A DNA stretch of 64,000 nt from Macrotis lagotis (GCF_037893015.1 NC_133658.1:888586492-888650491); one strand, 5' to 3'. Positions 45,771 through 57,800 are shown, counted from the stretch's first letter. Translations and numbers: made by a program. Notes: generated from the sequence alone by a model not told the origin.

Positions 45771-45949
45771 ATAATGGCCATTCTTCAGCCACTTACTTTT
45801 TTCTGTGTGGATGGTTAGGTCAAACTCTTTCGAATGATCATGAATCTCATCACTATTCTGGAACTTGATTCAATTACTTGGTATTCCTTCCATGAAAAGG
45901 ACAAACTAGAAGACCACATCATCCATAGGGAACCCCTTTTTGATTTTCA

Positions 45950-46250
45950 ATTCTCTTTTATTAAAGATAAGGGGACTGAGGTCTAGAGATATTAAGTGAC
46001 TTGCCCTATGGGGAATAAGTAGCAGAATTGGATTTTGAATACCTGTCATAAGATTATGATTTTGAACTAGCTGAAAGGGAGCCTTAGAAGCCATCTAGAC
46101 TTAACTTTCTTCTTTACAGATGAAGAAAATGGGCCTATAGAAATAAGTGACTTCCTCGAGGTCACACAGGTAGTAAGAGACAGAGGCAGGATTCAAACCT
46201 ATGTCTTCTGGTCAGCACTTTTGCTGCTATACCATTTTTACTTCCCTGAA
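45950..46250 (-). mobile_element. Two MIR-type remnants
   Basis: AAGATAAGGGGACTGAGGTC (45964) and TTTACAGATGAAGAAAATGG (46115) each start a minus-strand MIR-like stretch ending in GTCACACAGGTAGTAAG-type text. Confidence 0.6.
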
Positions 46251-46325
46251 GATGAAATTTGGTGAACAAGTTCTCCCCCCTCCCCAATACCTGGACCAGA
46301 CTCCTTGTCGGAGAAAGAGGGGCCA

Positions 46326-46445
46326 AGAAAGATCCACCAGAAAGGTTCAAGTCACTTTAACCAGGACTGTGATGAGGGATCAAAGAGGAAGTAGCACAAG
46401 AGATAGATCCTGTGGGTCTCCGTTTCCTCCCTTTGCTCTCCTAGA
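46326..46445 (+). repeat. Local direct duplication, copy 1
   Basis: AAAGATCCACCAGAAAGGTT and the following bases are identical to 46964 onward for 38 bases, then similar for about 75 more. Confidence 0.9.
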
Positions 46446-46647
46446 GGACTTTGAGATTGTGATACCCTGAAATACTTATATCTTTAGATAATGCTCCAGG
46501 CCCTGCAACTGGAAACAGTATCATTAGTGTAGGGAAAAATAAATATATTAAAGCCGTTCAGTGTTTTTAGAATGGGGATGTCCAGAAACAAGAGACAGTT
46601 ATTGAACACTGGCTACGTGTCCAACTTGGGGTAACTACAGTGGCTAC

Positions 46648-46649
<2 letters not shown>

Positions 46650-46683
<34 letters not shown>

Positions 46684-46815
46684 CTAGCCCTGGAGTCATT
46701 CAAATTTAGCATCAGATAACTTTGCGTGACCCTGGATAAGTCACTTAATCTGTTTGTCTCAATTTCTTCATCTGTCATGAAGAGTTGGACAAGATTAAAA
46801 ATGACTGAACAACAT
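46650..46815 (+). mobile_element. (GT)n next to a partial SINE type C
   Basis: About 16 GT units (46650-46682) followed by CCCTGGAGTCATTCAAATTT, GTGACCCTGGATAAGTCAC and TTTGTCTCAATTTCTTCATC. Confidence 0.8.
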
Positions 46816-46960
46816 GTGTCAGGCACCATGGATATTAAATATAATAATCCTGCCATCAAGGAAAGATAACACACAAAAGAGAGTTGAAAAGGGGGTAGAC
46901 AAGGAAAGGAAAAGGTACTTTTCTTGGGGACACAAGAGGTGGAAAATGATGAAATCTATG

Positions 46961-47078
46961 GGAAAGATCCACCAGAAAGGTTCAAGTCACTTTAACCAGG
47001 GACTATGGTGGGGATCAAAAAGGAAGTAACACAAGAGATTGGCCCTGTGGGGCTCTATTCCTTCCCTTTTGAGAAGGG
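46961..47078 (+). repeat. Local direct duplication, copy 2
   Basis: GGGAAAGATCCACCAGAAAG to CTATTCCTTCCCTTTTGAG, the partner of 46326-46445 at 635 bp distance. Confidence 0.9.
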
Positions 47079-47079
47079 A

Positions 47080-48240
47080 GTCCATTATAAGTATTAGGTT
47101 GTAATTATATATGCACGAAGGTGGGGAAAAATGATAGTAATTCATATTTACCTATTTTTGTGTCATAATATTACCATGGCTGAAACTTATCATCAAAGTT
47201 ACCACATGATAATTTAAAAAAATATTTCCCAATACTGGAGGGCTTTAAACAGTGGTTAGAAGTGGAACCAGTCAATCAACATTTGCAAGCATTTGATTTT
47301 ACATCACAGTAATTTCAGGAAATGTCCTCCCCATTCCCTACCCACTGCCCCATTGTCAGAATTGAATGCTTTCCTGTAATAAAAAAAAAAAAACCAAGCA
47401 AAATCATCCAATATGCTAATGCTCTGTTAGAATGTATACCACAGTCTTCCCTAGTGGCATTGAGAGAGCCCTGTTTATGTGACCTGGACTCAGTGACCTT
47501 CACCTTGAGAGGTAGGCTAGGTGACTTACCAGTGAGAGCCAATCTGTTTCAGAAGTACAACTTAAAACTAGTTCATCCTGACTCCCAAACCAGCTCTTTA
47601 TTCACTTTGCCACTCTGCCTCTTAATATTTGTCAAATAGAATTGTGTGATTTCCCATTTCTGCCTCAGTTTCTCCCTTTATAAAATGAAGGGGGTTGGGA
47701 TTAGCTGGTCCTAAGGTCCATTCTAGCTCTGAATCTAGGCTCTTATGATCCTAGGAATCCCCCATGGTCCTACTTTTCTTGCTTGGGAACTTGGGGGAGA
47801 AAGTTATTTCTCTGCCTGCTCTAAGTGGAATCAGGGCTTTCATACTTTCCAATCCATGGTTCACTCCAAAGGCATGAGCAACCCTTTCCTCCCCATCTCC
47901 CTTTACTTTCTGACTCAAAAACACTCTCTCCTGACTACTTAGATACTGGGTGCTTGAAGACATCAATGAAAGGATTTTTAGAAATATTATAAATGATTAG
48001 TTCACACAGAGGATAAAGATACAGACACTGCTATATTAGCATCTGGGGTGAGAGGAGTTGAGGACTTTCTGCTTTAATTTGAAAGCCGCTGTCCATGGTG
48101 TTGGCTGACTACCCCCATGGTTTTTGGCTACCAACTGTATGCATCCTTCTCTGAAGTAAGGATTTGGGAGAATTTGATTTCTGTCTTTAAATATTCGAAT
48201 TGTTCATAGGGATCCATAGCAGAAAGAATCTATTCTAGCC
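47080..48240. other. Intronic DNA, sparse recognisable repeats
   Basis: A MIR-like piece at about 47655-47750 (TCTGCCTCAGTTTCTCCC). No coding support for the short frames. Confidence 0.4.
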
Positions 48241-48373
48241 CATTTTTTTTAGATGAAGAAACTGAGAACCAGTGGAGTTAGAAGCTGTTTAAGATCACAG
48301 TTTTTCTCACTCCAAGTCCAGTGTTCTTTACACTATACTATACTGCCTTTGTCAGGTATAAGGATCACACACA

Positions 48374-48404
48374 AACACACACACACACACATCACATACT
48401 GCTG

Positions 48405-48437
<33 letters not shown>

Positions 48438-48450
48438 TTACTACTACTAT
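48374..48450 (+). repeat. (AC)n and (CTA)n microsatellites
   Basis: About eight AC units, a short spacer, then roughly 15 CTA units from about 48404 to 48449 with one TTA interruption. Confidence 0.95.
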
Positions 48451-48479
48451 TTGGTCTCATAGGGTAGAACTCTAAATGT

Positions 48480-49270
48480 GGATGGAAAATATGGGAGAAG
48501 GGGAAGATTTTAGCTTAGTATAAGGAAGAATTCCCTCACCCCCAATTAGAACTGTCCAAAAAAATTTAATGGGCTGCCAGGTAGTACCTTTTCAGTTTAT
48601 TGGATAATAGATTTAGAACCAGAAGAAAACTTTATAGTTACCTAGTCCCATTCTCATCATTTTATTTATGTATTTTAAAATTTTATTGATGCCTTCTATG
48701 TTTAATTCCATGCTTTGCTCAAACCATGAGCCTTCCTTTGTAATAAAGGGAAAAAACCTCTTTAATCAAAACCAAGAAATACAAAGACAATATTTGATAA
48801 CGCATGAAGCATTTTACCCCTATAGTAACCACCTTACCTTTTGTCTCCCCCCTTCTATCCCAAGAGATAGCTGAATTTCTGCATCTTTTCTCTGGTACCA
48901 AGAATTAGTCATTATAAATACACAGTGTTCAGTTTTGTTTTATTCTTCTCAATGCTCTTATAATTGAGGAAATAGAGGACAATGAGGTTACATGTCTTGC
49001 CCAAGGTCACACATTTTTCCTGACCTTATTTCTATTTCTTGTTCCAATATAATTTATTGCCTTTTCAAGTGGAAGAGTGACTGACCTTGTACTATGGAAT
49101 CCCAGAGGGTAGAACTAGAATCAATGAGTGCAAGTTACAAGGAGGCAGATTTTGGTTCAATATAAGGAAAAATTTCCCAACAATTGGAGTTGTCAAAAAA
49201 AATGGAATGGACTTCTGCATAGTAATGCTTTTTGGGAGGATGGCAGTGGTGGCTCATGTTATAATTTAGA
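48480..49270. mobile_element. Dispersed old repeats, related pair
   Basis: Text at 48505-48585 (TATAAGGAAGAATTCCCTCA, TTAGAACTGTCCAAAAAAA) and 49145-49230 (ATATAAGGAAAAATTTCCCA, TTGGAGTTGTCAAAAAAAA) are two copies of one old dispersed repeat. MIR-like text lies between them. Confidence 0.5.
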
Positions 49271-49284
49271 GCAGGAAAGACTTT

Positions 49285-49505
49285 TTTGTTCAGTCATTTT
49301 CAGTCATGTTATCCTCTGTGACCCCATTTGGATTTTTCTTGGCAAAGATACTGGAATGATTTGCCATTTCCTTCTCCAATTCATTTTACAGATGAGGAAA
49401 CTGAGGCAAAGAGGGTTAAGTAACTTGTCCAGTGTCATATAGCTAGTAAGTGCCTGAAGTCAGATTTGGACTCAGGTCTTCCTAACCACAGGACAGGTAC
49501 TCTAT
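49285..49505 (-). mobile_element. SINE type C
   Basis: TTGTTCAGTCATTTTCAGTC, TTCTTGGCAAAGATACTGGA, CAGATGAGGAAACTGAGGCA and CATATAGCTAGTAAGTGCC. Confidence 0.88.
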
Positions 49506-49534
49506 CTACTTCATTTAACAGACTCATTTTGTTT

Positions 49535-50045
49535 ATTTAAAAGATTTATTAGTCTTTTGTTTTTAATACCACTATTATTTCCACATATGTTTCCCTCCCC
49601 CACCAAAAAAATTGAGTGAATTTTCCTTGTAACAAAGTAAAAACAATGAAGACCAGTGAGTCCATCTTACAGTTCTGAGAGCATATACAACATTCCACAC
49701 CCATAGTGTATATAGTGTGTGCCCTTTCTTGCCTCTTCTCTGTGTTCAAGATTGTTCATTATAATTATGTAGAATTCGGTTTGATTTTCTTGTTTTTTTC
49801 CACACCCTCACTGTAATAGCTAACATTTATATATATAGTTTTTAAGTTGTGCAAAGTGCTCTAATAACAAACAACAGCTCACTTGATCTTTATAACAATA
49901 CTATATGGCAGGTGCTCTCATTAAACTCATTTTATGGTTGAGAAGTCCAGGGTCTTGAGAGGTTATTTGTCCAAAGTCACACAAGTAGTAAATGATAGAG
50001 CAAAGACTGGCTTTTGATTTCACATCCATTGTACTATGTGGTGCC
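49535..50045 (-). mobile_element. L1 3' fragment, then MIR-type remnant
   Basis: CCTTGTAACAAAGTAAAAAC and ACATTCCACACCCATAGTGT are L1 3' text (49535-49790). TAGCTAACATTTATATATAT to CAAAGTCACACAAGTAGTAA (49817-49990) is MIR-like. Confidence 0.6.
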
Positions 50046-50339
50046 TTGGAAGCTTGGTGACTGCTCATTGAGATCTCAATCCCTGTAGATTATTTTTCAT
50101 TCTGATGTTCTAAAACTCTGCTCCTCCAATCTAGCCTTGGTCACTGCCAACATATATTCTAGTCACAGTAATTGCTATCTTCCTTAGCCCTTTCTGTCTG
50201 TCTCTTTCCAAGGAGACTACATAACTGTGTGTCTCTCTTCTTTCTATGGGGGATTGGGACAAGGAGGTTCCCAACTTTTCCCTGGGGTTCCCTGGGAGAA
50301 AATATGAACCCCCAATAAGTGAAAATATTTCCCCAATAA

Positions 50340-51330
50340 GTGAAAATATTTTCATACCTAATATTGGAAGTTCTGGGTCAAAGAATATGGACATTTTAGC
50401 CACTTAATTCACATAATTCTAAATTGTTTCCCAGAATGTTTATAGTGCCATCAATAAAACATTAGTTTCCATTTTTTCTCAACCTCTCCAATACTGTTCC
50501 TATCTTTTGTCATCTTTGACAATTTTGGAGACAAATTATTAGTGTTGATTTGATTTTTTTCTTATCAGTGATTTGGAGCATTTTTAATAGTTCTCGATTA
50601 TTGTATTGAGCTCCTTTTCTTTATATCCTTTGACCTCTTATCTTTTGGAGAATGACTATCAAATCCTTATCAGAGAGAGTTGTTTGATACAAAAATTATT
50701 TCCTTGTTGATAACTTCCTTCCTTTCCTAGCTGTATTATTTTCTTGTTCAAATTTGTTTAGTTTCCTGAAATCAAAATTTTTTTTTATCTTATATAATTG
50801 ACTTTCCTTTGTTTAGTTAAGAATTAATCTCCTACCTATATATATATATATATATATAAATGTATATGACCTTTTAACTTATTTATCTTCTTTTAACTTT
50901 ATTTTTGTAGAATGATCTTTAATATTTTGATCATGTAAAATATGGTAAAAGATACTAGGGTTTATTTTTACCAGCCTGCTTTCCAGTTTATTGAACATTA
51001 TTATTGAGTTCTGTTATTTCTTATTCTCCCTTGTCTTATGCTCTCATATAATGATCTATTTTATATTTTTAAAGTCAGTTCTAAATAGTTTTGATGACTA
51101 CTATCTTATAATACAATTTGAGATTTGGAAATGCTATTTCCTTCTTCATTCCCATTTTTACTCGGCATTATTTCCCTTACCTATTGGTCCCCAAAATGAT
51201 TTTTTTGGGTGTCATTTTTTTCCAGTTCCATCAAATATCCCTTTGTTAGTTTCATTGGTATGGCATTGAATTATATTTGCCTTGGTTGTTTTAATATTTA
51301 ATATTTTAAAAATATTGAAATGGCCCACTC
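50340..51330 (-). mobile_element. L1 3'-UTR remnant
   Basis: TTCTGGGTCAAAGAATATGG, CAACCTCTCCAATACTGTTC, GATTTGGAGCATTTTTAATA and ATCCTTTGACCTCTTATC keep the order of the minus-strand L1 3' end. A TA repeat lies at 50840-50858. Confidence 0.75.
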
Positions 51331-51779
51331 GTGAACATTAAACATTTCTTCAACTATTTAATATAATCTTTCTTTATTTAAAGAGTACCTTGTAAATTAA
51401 AGCCATATATATATTTAGTATGCTTCAGAAAATTGAGTTACAGTTTAACATAAGAACTGTCCAGAAAAGGAATGAATAGCCACTTAAAGAAGTGAATCTG
51501 AGTTGGAAGGGACCTCTGAAGTCATGCAGCCAGAAAGAAATGTAAGCCTCTTGAGGGAAGGAAGTGTTTCTTTTCATCTTTGCATTCCCTAAAACAACAC
51601 CTGTCCCTTAGTGAGGAGTGTATGGATTCTTATTGGTTGATTGATCATTGACTAATTTGGAAGTTTAATCCATAACTTAACAGAACTTCTTTATGCAACA
51701 TTTCTGATAAGTGATCATACAACCTTTGTAGGAAGACTTCTAGAATGGAGAATCTATCACTTCCTGAGGAAGCCTTTTC

Positions 51780-52060
51780 CACTTCTGGAATGTTTGAGGT
51801 TGGATATGAACTCAGATCCTCCTAACTTCAGGGTCTATGCTCTGCCAATGTGTCATCTGGCTACCCCAACGTTTTTCAATCTTTTGGTTTTTTTGTCCAT
51901 TTGCTAGGCTTGAGGTGAAACTTTAGGCTGTTTTGACTTGCATTTTCTTTATTACAAATTCTATGGTGCAAACTTTCATGTGCTTATTAAGAGTTGTGAT
52001 TTTTCTTGCTTGCTTCTTTGACCTCTGACCCCTAACTTTTATCTCTTAGGTATTGACTTT
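51780..52060 (-). mobile_element. SINE fragment within L1-like text
   Basis: GGTTGGATATGAACTCAGAT to CATCTGGCTACCCCA is a SINE head half. ACTTGCATTTTCTTTATTAC onward is L1-like. Confidence 0.6.
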
Positions 52061-52609
52061 TTATTCCTTCATTTGGTTCTTACCTTATTGGTTAAGCCAG
52101 AGAGATACTTTGCAGGTGAAGAAACTGAGTCACAGGAATTGGGCAAGGTCATATAGCTAGTGAGGATCAGAACTGTGACCATATTTAGGTCTTCAACTTC
52201 TAGCTTTCATGTGGACTTTCCAGTAGGTTTCCTATTATCTTTTCATCCATCCTCATCTTTTTAACAGAGAGTCCATTAAAGAGTCATAAGCTTCTCAGCA
52301 TGTGAGCATACTTTGGTTCTCCCATCCCAATTTCATGGTATTCCCAACAGGGCAGCTGTTAGATGTTCTTTTATCACTCTCATTAGCTGACATTTCTGTG
52401 TCCAGGAGTAAGACCCAATACATTGGGGAATGCTGTGTTTCTGATGGTAGTGAGCTTTCCTACAGAGTGCTAAGGACCAGGGGCCACTTTGGGCCAGGAT
52501 CTCTAGAAAGCCTGGAGTAAATTTTGGTCTCAGTAGTTTCTTGAGATAGGACTGCATGTCTATTGGGGGCCTTTGGGTTCTTTAGTTCAAGCAGGGACTG
52601 TTTTGAGTC

Positions 52610-52800
52610 AGAAGACACGGGTTTGCATCCTTATTAGCTCAATATGCCTCTGGCCAAATCACATAGACCCTCTGAATCTCAGGTTTCTAATCTATAAAAT
52701 TTGATAGCAACATGACAACCTCACATGGTTGTCATGAGGCAAACACTTTCAAAATCATAAAATGTTCTAAATAGATGTGATCTATAGTTATCCATCACAG
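52610..52800 (+). mobile_element. MIR-type remnant
   Basis: GGTTTGCATCCTTATTAGCT, CTGAATCTCAGGTTTCTAAT and CATGGTTGTCATGAGGCAAA fit a plus-strand MIR. Confidence 0.55.
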
Positions 52801-53035
52801 GGGGTCAGCTTATTTGGGGGTCATCTTCTATTTCATCATCAGCAAGCATTTATTCTCTAAATAGGACTGAAAGTGAAAGTTAGCCAGTTTGACATGGGCA
52901 TGACTGTATCATCCTTTGCTCAAGAAGTTTCTGTGGCTCCCTTTAACACAAACTTTTCTGTTTAGCACCTCATTTCCAAACATAGTTCATGTTAATCCTC
53001 ATAAAGTCAAATTGGCCTATTCACTGCTTCCCATT

Positions 53036-53038
<3 letters not shown>

Positions 53039-53082
<44 letters not shown>

Positions 53083-53120
53083 TATATATATATATATATA
53101 GTGTGTGTGTGTGTGTGTGT
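53039..53120. repeat. (AC)21(TA)10(GT)10 compound repeat with 60-bp perfect palindrome
   Basis: AC units run 53039-53080, TA 53081-53100, GT 53101-53120. The span 53061-53120 equals its own reverse complement, so it can fold fully on itself. Confidence 0.97.
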
Positions 53121-53149
53121 ATTTATATACATACATACCAATATTGGAG

Positions 53150-53270
53150 GAAATCAGGATTAAATGACTTCCCCAGGGTCATACAGCAAATAAATGTCTT
53201 AGGTTGGATTTGAACTCAGGTCCTCTTGTCTTCAAGATCAGTCTATCCACTGTGGAACCCAATTGCACCT
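53150..53270 (-). mobile_element. SINE fragment
   Basis: GGATTAAATGACTTCCCCAG, GGATTTGAACTCAGGTCCTC, TCTATCCACTGTGGAACCC. The tail end is lost into the neighbouring dinucleotide repeats. Confidence 0.8.
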
Positions 53271-53284
53271 TCCCCCCACTCCTA

Positions 53285-53625
53285 CCTGCAGTTCACAATA
53301 TTCTTCCACTTGCCTCCATGCTCCTGGAATGCTCTCCATCCTGACTTCTGGCTTCTTAAAAATCCTGGCTCCACTTAAGGCTCAGCTCAAATGATCTTTC
53401 TTCAGAGACCTTTCCTCATCCCTCTCAATTGTTAGTGGAATCAGAAATTTTGTATCCACCCAATAGCAAATTTTAGATTGACTTCTCTGTTTATTTGATC
53501 TATCTACCCAGTGGAATGTAAGCTCCTTGAGGACAAGAAAGACTTCATATTTTTGTCTTTGTACCCTTGTGGCTAACATGGTGCTGATTATAAAATGGGT
53601 GTTTAATGAATGTTTGTGGAATGGA
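53285..53625 (+). mobile_element. L2 3' end
   Basis: TGCTCCTGGAATGCTCTCC, GCTCAGCTCAAATGATC, GGAATGTAAGCTCCTTGAGG and TTTAATGAATGTTTGTGG are L2 terminal text in order. Confidence 0.85.
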
Positions 53626-53628
53626 ATT

Positions 53629-53805
53629 CAAGGGAAAGGTGTGAGGAAGAGAAGGATGTGGAAGATGCAAGGAGAAAGAGAGGAGAGGAAGTGGTTAGGA
53701 AGATAGAGTTAATTCCTCCCTTTTCCCCTTTCTCTTCTTTCTGTCTTACTTTCTCCTTCTCTGTCCCTTTCTTCTTTTTCCTCCTTCTCCTCCATCCCTC
53801 CAGTC
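53629..53805. repeat. Purine tract followed by pyrimidine tract
   Basis: About 80 bp almost all A/G (AAGGGAAAGGTGTGAGGAAG onward), then about 90 bp almost all C/T (TCCTCCCTTTTCCCCTTTCT onward). Confidence 0.85.
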
Positions 53806-53869
53806 TCTCTGTATCTTTAATTGAATCCCTTTCTGTGGACTCGACTTGGAAATGTAAAAGGTACTAGAT

Positions 53870-54080
53870 AAAAAGGCTAATGTATCCTAATTATAGCTTG
53901 GGCCCAGATCGATAATGGCAGCTGGAGGCACATTGTGAGGCCAGAGCAGGGCAGGCTCTGCCAGGCAGGCTCGCTCACGTGTGCGTGCCCGGGCAGACAC
54001 ATGGGTTGGGCAGGTACAGAGGGGGACATTACAGTTACAGAGCTGGAGTCTAAAGGGGAGACAGTTTTGCTTCTGGATTG
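53870..54080. promoter_or_regulatory. Candidate conserved non-coding element
   Basis: A repeat-free, GC-raised patch between decayed repeats, with TAATTATAG (homeodomain), ATCGATAATGG (CUT/HNF6-type), CAGCTG (53919-53924, E-box) and CACGTG (53978-53983, E-box). Dense, varied sites suggest an enhancer. Inference only. Confidence 0.35.
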
Positions 54081-54239
54081 ATGCTCCCTAGGAAAACTCC
54101 TTCCTCCCCCCATTCCTCAGAAAGACACAAGAGGTGCTATTTGAATGTAGAGATGGCAGGTGTGCTGTTCTAGAGGGCATTCTTGTTTCAATTATAGGTT
54201 AGACTAAGTAATTCCTGAGGTCCATTCCATCTCTGGGAC

Positions 54240-55070
54240 TCTGGCTTGAATCATGGTTGTGCCACTGATGTGACACATTCTTGTCTCTGGGCCTCAGTTT
54301 CCCCTTTTATAAAATTGGTCCAACATCCTCTAAGCTCCCATCTGGCTCCAAATTTTGTAGTTCTATGATGCTGTGAAATGCCATCCTACCCCCGTACTCT
54401 CCAGCTGCCAGACTTTTGAGTTCGCATTGTTCTCTTCTTCCTCTTCCTCTGATGATGTTATTGAATGGGCATTTTTATCCTGATCTGAAATACTTTTTCC
54501 TTCCTCCAATCTCCAATGGCCCTTTGCACTGGTCTGATTTTCTTCCTTTTACTGTACTCAGCTGCCAAGTCTTAAGGATTCCAGTCCTCTTGCATATGTG
54601 GACACTTCTATTAACATCACCACTACTTAGTTTAGGCTCTCTTAATTGGACTTTTGAAAATTAGCTTCGGGTTGAACTCCCAACTTTTCCTTCTCCAACT
54701 CAACCTCCACACTCAGAGCTGCTGTGGGGATATTCCCAAAGCTGAGTGTGGCATTCCCTTATTGAGGAAGCTCCCCTTTGCCTTCAGGGAATAAGTGGTT
54801 GCTCCTCTGCCATTTAAAACCCTTTGCAATGTAGCCTCCTAGCTGATACCCATAGCTGATATTATTTTATTTCCTTATTATGTCTTGGCACAGATTGTTT
54901 TCCCCATGCATGGAATGTGTTCCCTCCTTCCTTCTGAATCTTAGATTCCCTGATGACTTTCAAGGCTTAGCTCAAGGGTCACCTCCATGAGATCTTTCTT
55001 GAATCCTCAGCTTAGAGTGCTCCTATGCCCAGATCACTTTCTCTTTATTTTGTATCTACTTATGTAAACT
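54240..55070 (+). mobile_element. MIR remnant and L2 region
   Basis: CTCTGGGCCTCAGTTTCCCC (54286) is MIR. From 54440, ATTAGCTTCGGGTTG..., CATGCATGGAATGTGTTCCC and CAAGGCTTAGCTCAAGGGTC follow L2. Confidence 0.6.
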
Positions 55071-55189
55071 TTTGACAGAAGGGACTGTTCAAATGACTAT
55101 TTTTGTTTGGTATTCCCAGTGTGTTTTTATTTTAATTTGTGCTGATATCTTTTACCTTCACATCACCCAAATTTCCTTCTATATCTGTC

Positions 55190-56090
55190 CCTTTTCCCTT
55201 ACTTCTCCCAAAGAGTCATCTCTTATTACAAAGAATTTTGGGGGAAAAAGGAGGGAAAAATCAGCAAGAAATGATTAATACATAAAAACATCTGAAATAT
55301 ATGCAATGGCACACATCTGAGTACCCTTGCCCCTCCCTACCTCTGCAAAGAGATGTGGGCAGGGGGATGGGTATCTTCTTATTTCTCTTCTATGGGGTCA
55401 AACTAATTCTCTGTAATTTAGCAACATTTATTTTTTATTGTTTGGTGTTGTTCTTTCCATTTACATTGTTCTAGTTATGTATGGTGTTTTCTTGGTTCTG
55501 CTTACTCTACTTTGCATCAGTTCCTGTAAGTTTGTCTATGCTTCTCTCTATTCATGTTTCTAATATCACAGGAATATTCCATCATATTCATGTATAACTA
55601 CTAGTTTAGACATTCCCAATTAATGGGGGCCGATTTTGTTCTAGTTTTTTCATGTCACAAAAAAAGAGCTGCTTTAAATATGCAATGAGGGTATTGAGCA
55701 TATGTGGAGATTCTCTTAGTATGCTAAGATAATGCTGTCCTCCTGAATGATTCTGTCTTAGGAAACTTAGAAAATTTAAAAGTAGTGATCTGTATATATG
55801 CCAGACTCTCATTATAAAATAATTTTCTTTTTTTATTTAAACTACATTTTCTTCAATTAACATGCATTTTTCCTCTTCTTCCCACATACTCTCTCTGGGG
55901 AAAAAATTCAAAAAATCAAAACACTTTTAACAAATTCATAGTTAAATAAAACAAATTGCCACTTAGGTCACGTCAAAAACAATGAGTGTTGCATTCTGCA
56001 CCATGAGTCTATCACTCCTTCCTCCTGAGTTCTCTGCAATAGTGGTTGGCCATTATATCAGAGTTCTGAAATCATAGTAAATTCTTATTG
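55190..56090 (-). mobile_element. L1 3'-UTR fragments
   Basis: AGCAAGAAATGATTAATAC, GGTTCTGCTTACTCTACTTT, TTCCATCATATTCATGTATA and GACATTCCCAATTAATGGGG (to 55690) are L1 3' text. 55820-56090 is a second L1 piece starting again at the 3' side (TTCAATTAACATGCATTTTT). Confidence 0.7.
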
Positions 56091-56106
56091 TTTCATATTA
56101 TATGTA

Positions 56107-56390
56107 GTGGATAGAGCACTGGCCTTGGAATCAGGAGGATGGGAGTTTGAATCCAGCCTCAGACACTTGCAACTTACTAGCTGTGTGACCTTGGGCAAAT
56201 CACTTAACCCTGATTGCCTTGTATCCAGGGCCATCTCCAGTTGTCCTGATTCATATCTGTCCACTGAACCCAGATGTTCCCAGAGAAGAAAGGGAGATTG
56301 TAATCCTCCTCACTCAAATTCAATTCACGTGCTTGTCATGGCATCAACACCCTGATGTTGTGGTCTTCTTTGAAAATGAAGAACAAACAT
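56107..56390 (+). mobile_element. SINE type B
   Basis: GTGGATAGAGCACTGGCCTT, TTGCCTTGTATCCAGGGCCA and AAATGAAGAACAAACATC. The very first head bases are missing. Confidence 0.9.
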
Positions 56391-56399
56391 CAAATCCCA

Positions 56400-57225
56400 T
56401 TGGGGAACTCCTGGTGTAGCAGAGAGAACTGAATTTGGAGTGAAGAGAAATCTGGTTTTGAATTCCATCACAGACTTTTGACTAGTTATGTGACCAGAGG
56501 CACATCATAAAATGATAGAATTTCAGAGTTGGATCCTCAGAGGTCATTTAGATCAAGCTGTTCCTCAAAAAAGCCTATTGTCTACCCCACATTTGTAGTG
56601 TGTCATTTGATCTCTACTGGAAGATCTCAGTTTAGGGGGAACCCCAAACCACCTAAAACAGTTTATTTCACTTTTGAACATGTCTCATTGTTGGAAGGAA
56701 GAGTTTATTTCAGCATTGAATCAAAATTTATCTCTTTATCACTTCAATCCATTTCTCCTGGTTTTTCTCATAGTGTCTTGGCTCATTTGCCCTATAGAAT
56801 TTTGTCAAGTTCATGAGAAACCTACATTCCCTTGCTGTGAACCCTTTGAAATCTTCTCTCCCCAAATACAAGGGGGAATGGATATAATCATATTTCTCTT
56901 TCTCTCTCATAAAATCTGAGATGAAGTGGTCACTTTTTGCCAAGGTTCCATCCAGAAACTACTTCCTACTTATTGGTGAGAATACAGAATACATTTCCCT
57001 TTTATTGGTTTCTATGTTGTAAAGGATGATGTCATTAACAAATCATTGCTTTGATTTTAGCAGAGAGAGAGCTCCAGCAGAAATATATAACACTATATTA
57101 CCACCATATCATGTCTCTATACCAGGTTGGAATTTGTATTGTTTTCTGAATTTATTCATCAATGTTTTCTTTCTGTCCAAGTGGTCTGTAGCATACTCCA
57201 GTGACTATTATTTCTTCTTCTCTGT
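56400..57225. other. Intronic DNA, MIR-like start then unrecognised
   Basis: 56410-56560 is MIR-like (GTGTAGCAGAGAGAACTGAA, TTATGTGACCAGAGGCAC). The rest has no clear identity, and the frames on both strands lack support. Confidence 0.4.
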
Positions 57226-57229
57226 CTAT

Positions 57230-57800
57230 TGATCTTCACATAAATGCTTTCTACCATATTTCCCATTCTAGTTTCCTGGATTTCTTGCATCTGTACCCTT
57301 CTCTCCTCTCATTATATTGCCCACTCCAATTCAGGCCCAATTCAGTCTTGACTGTCGTGATGGCTTCCTACTTGATTTCCCTGACTCAGATCTCTCTCCA
57401 CTCCAATCCAAACAACCAAAATGATTTTCTTAAATCAAAATTTTCCATCTCCCACACTCCACAGACTTTTTCATTACTTTTAGCATCAGATATAAACTAC
57501 TTTGTTGGCGTTTAAAACTTTTTAGTAATGGTCCCAATACATCACACAATTCACTCCATTACATACTGCAGCCAAGCCAAATTCACCTTCTTGCTATTCC
57601 TCACATACTTTATCTTCCATCTACATACTTTCCTAATGTCTATCATCCATGCCTATGATTTGTTCCTTCCTCAGAGCTGCCTTTTGGAATACATTTATCC
57701 TTCAAGACTTTACTGAAATAATACCTTATGAATGAGACATTTTTTGAGTCTCTCCATTAGTGGTTAGCACCTTCCTGTACCCCAGTATTACATGAAATTT
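57230..57800 (+). mobile_element. L2 region
   Basis: CCCAATTCAGTCTTGACTG, TCCAATCCAAACAACCAAAA, CCTTCAAGACTTTACTGAAA keep L2 order. The 104-codon frame here is from L2. Confidence 0.6.
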
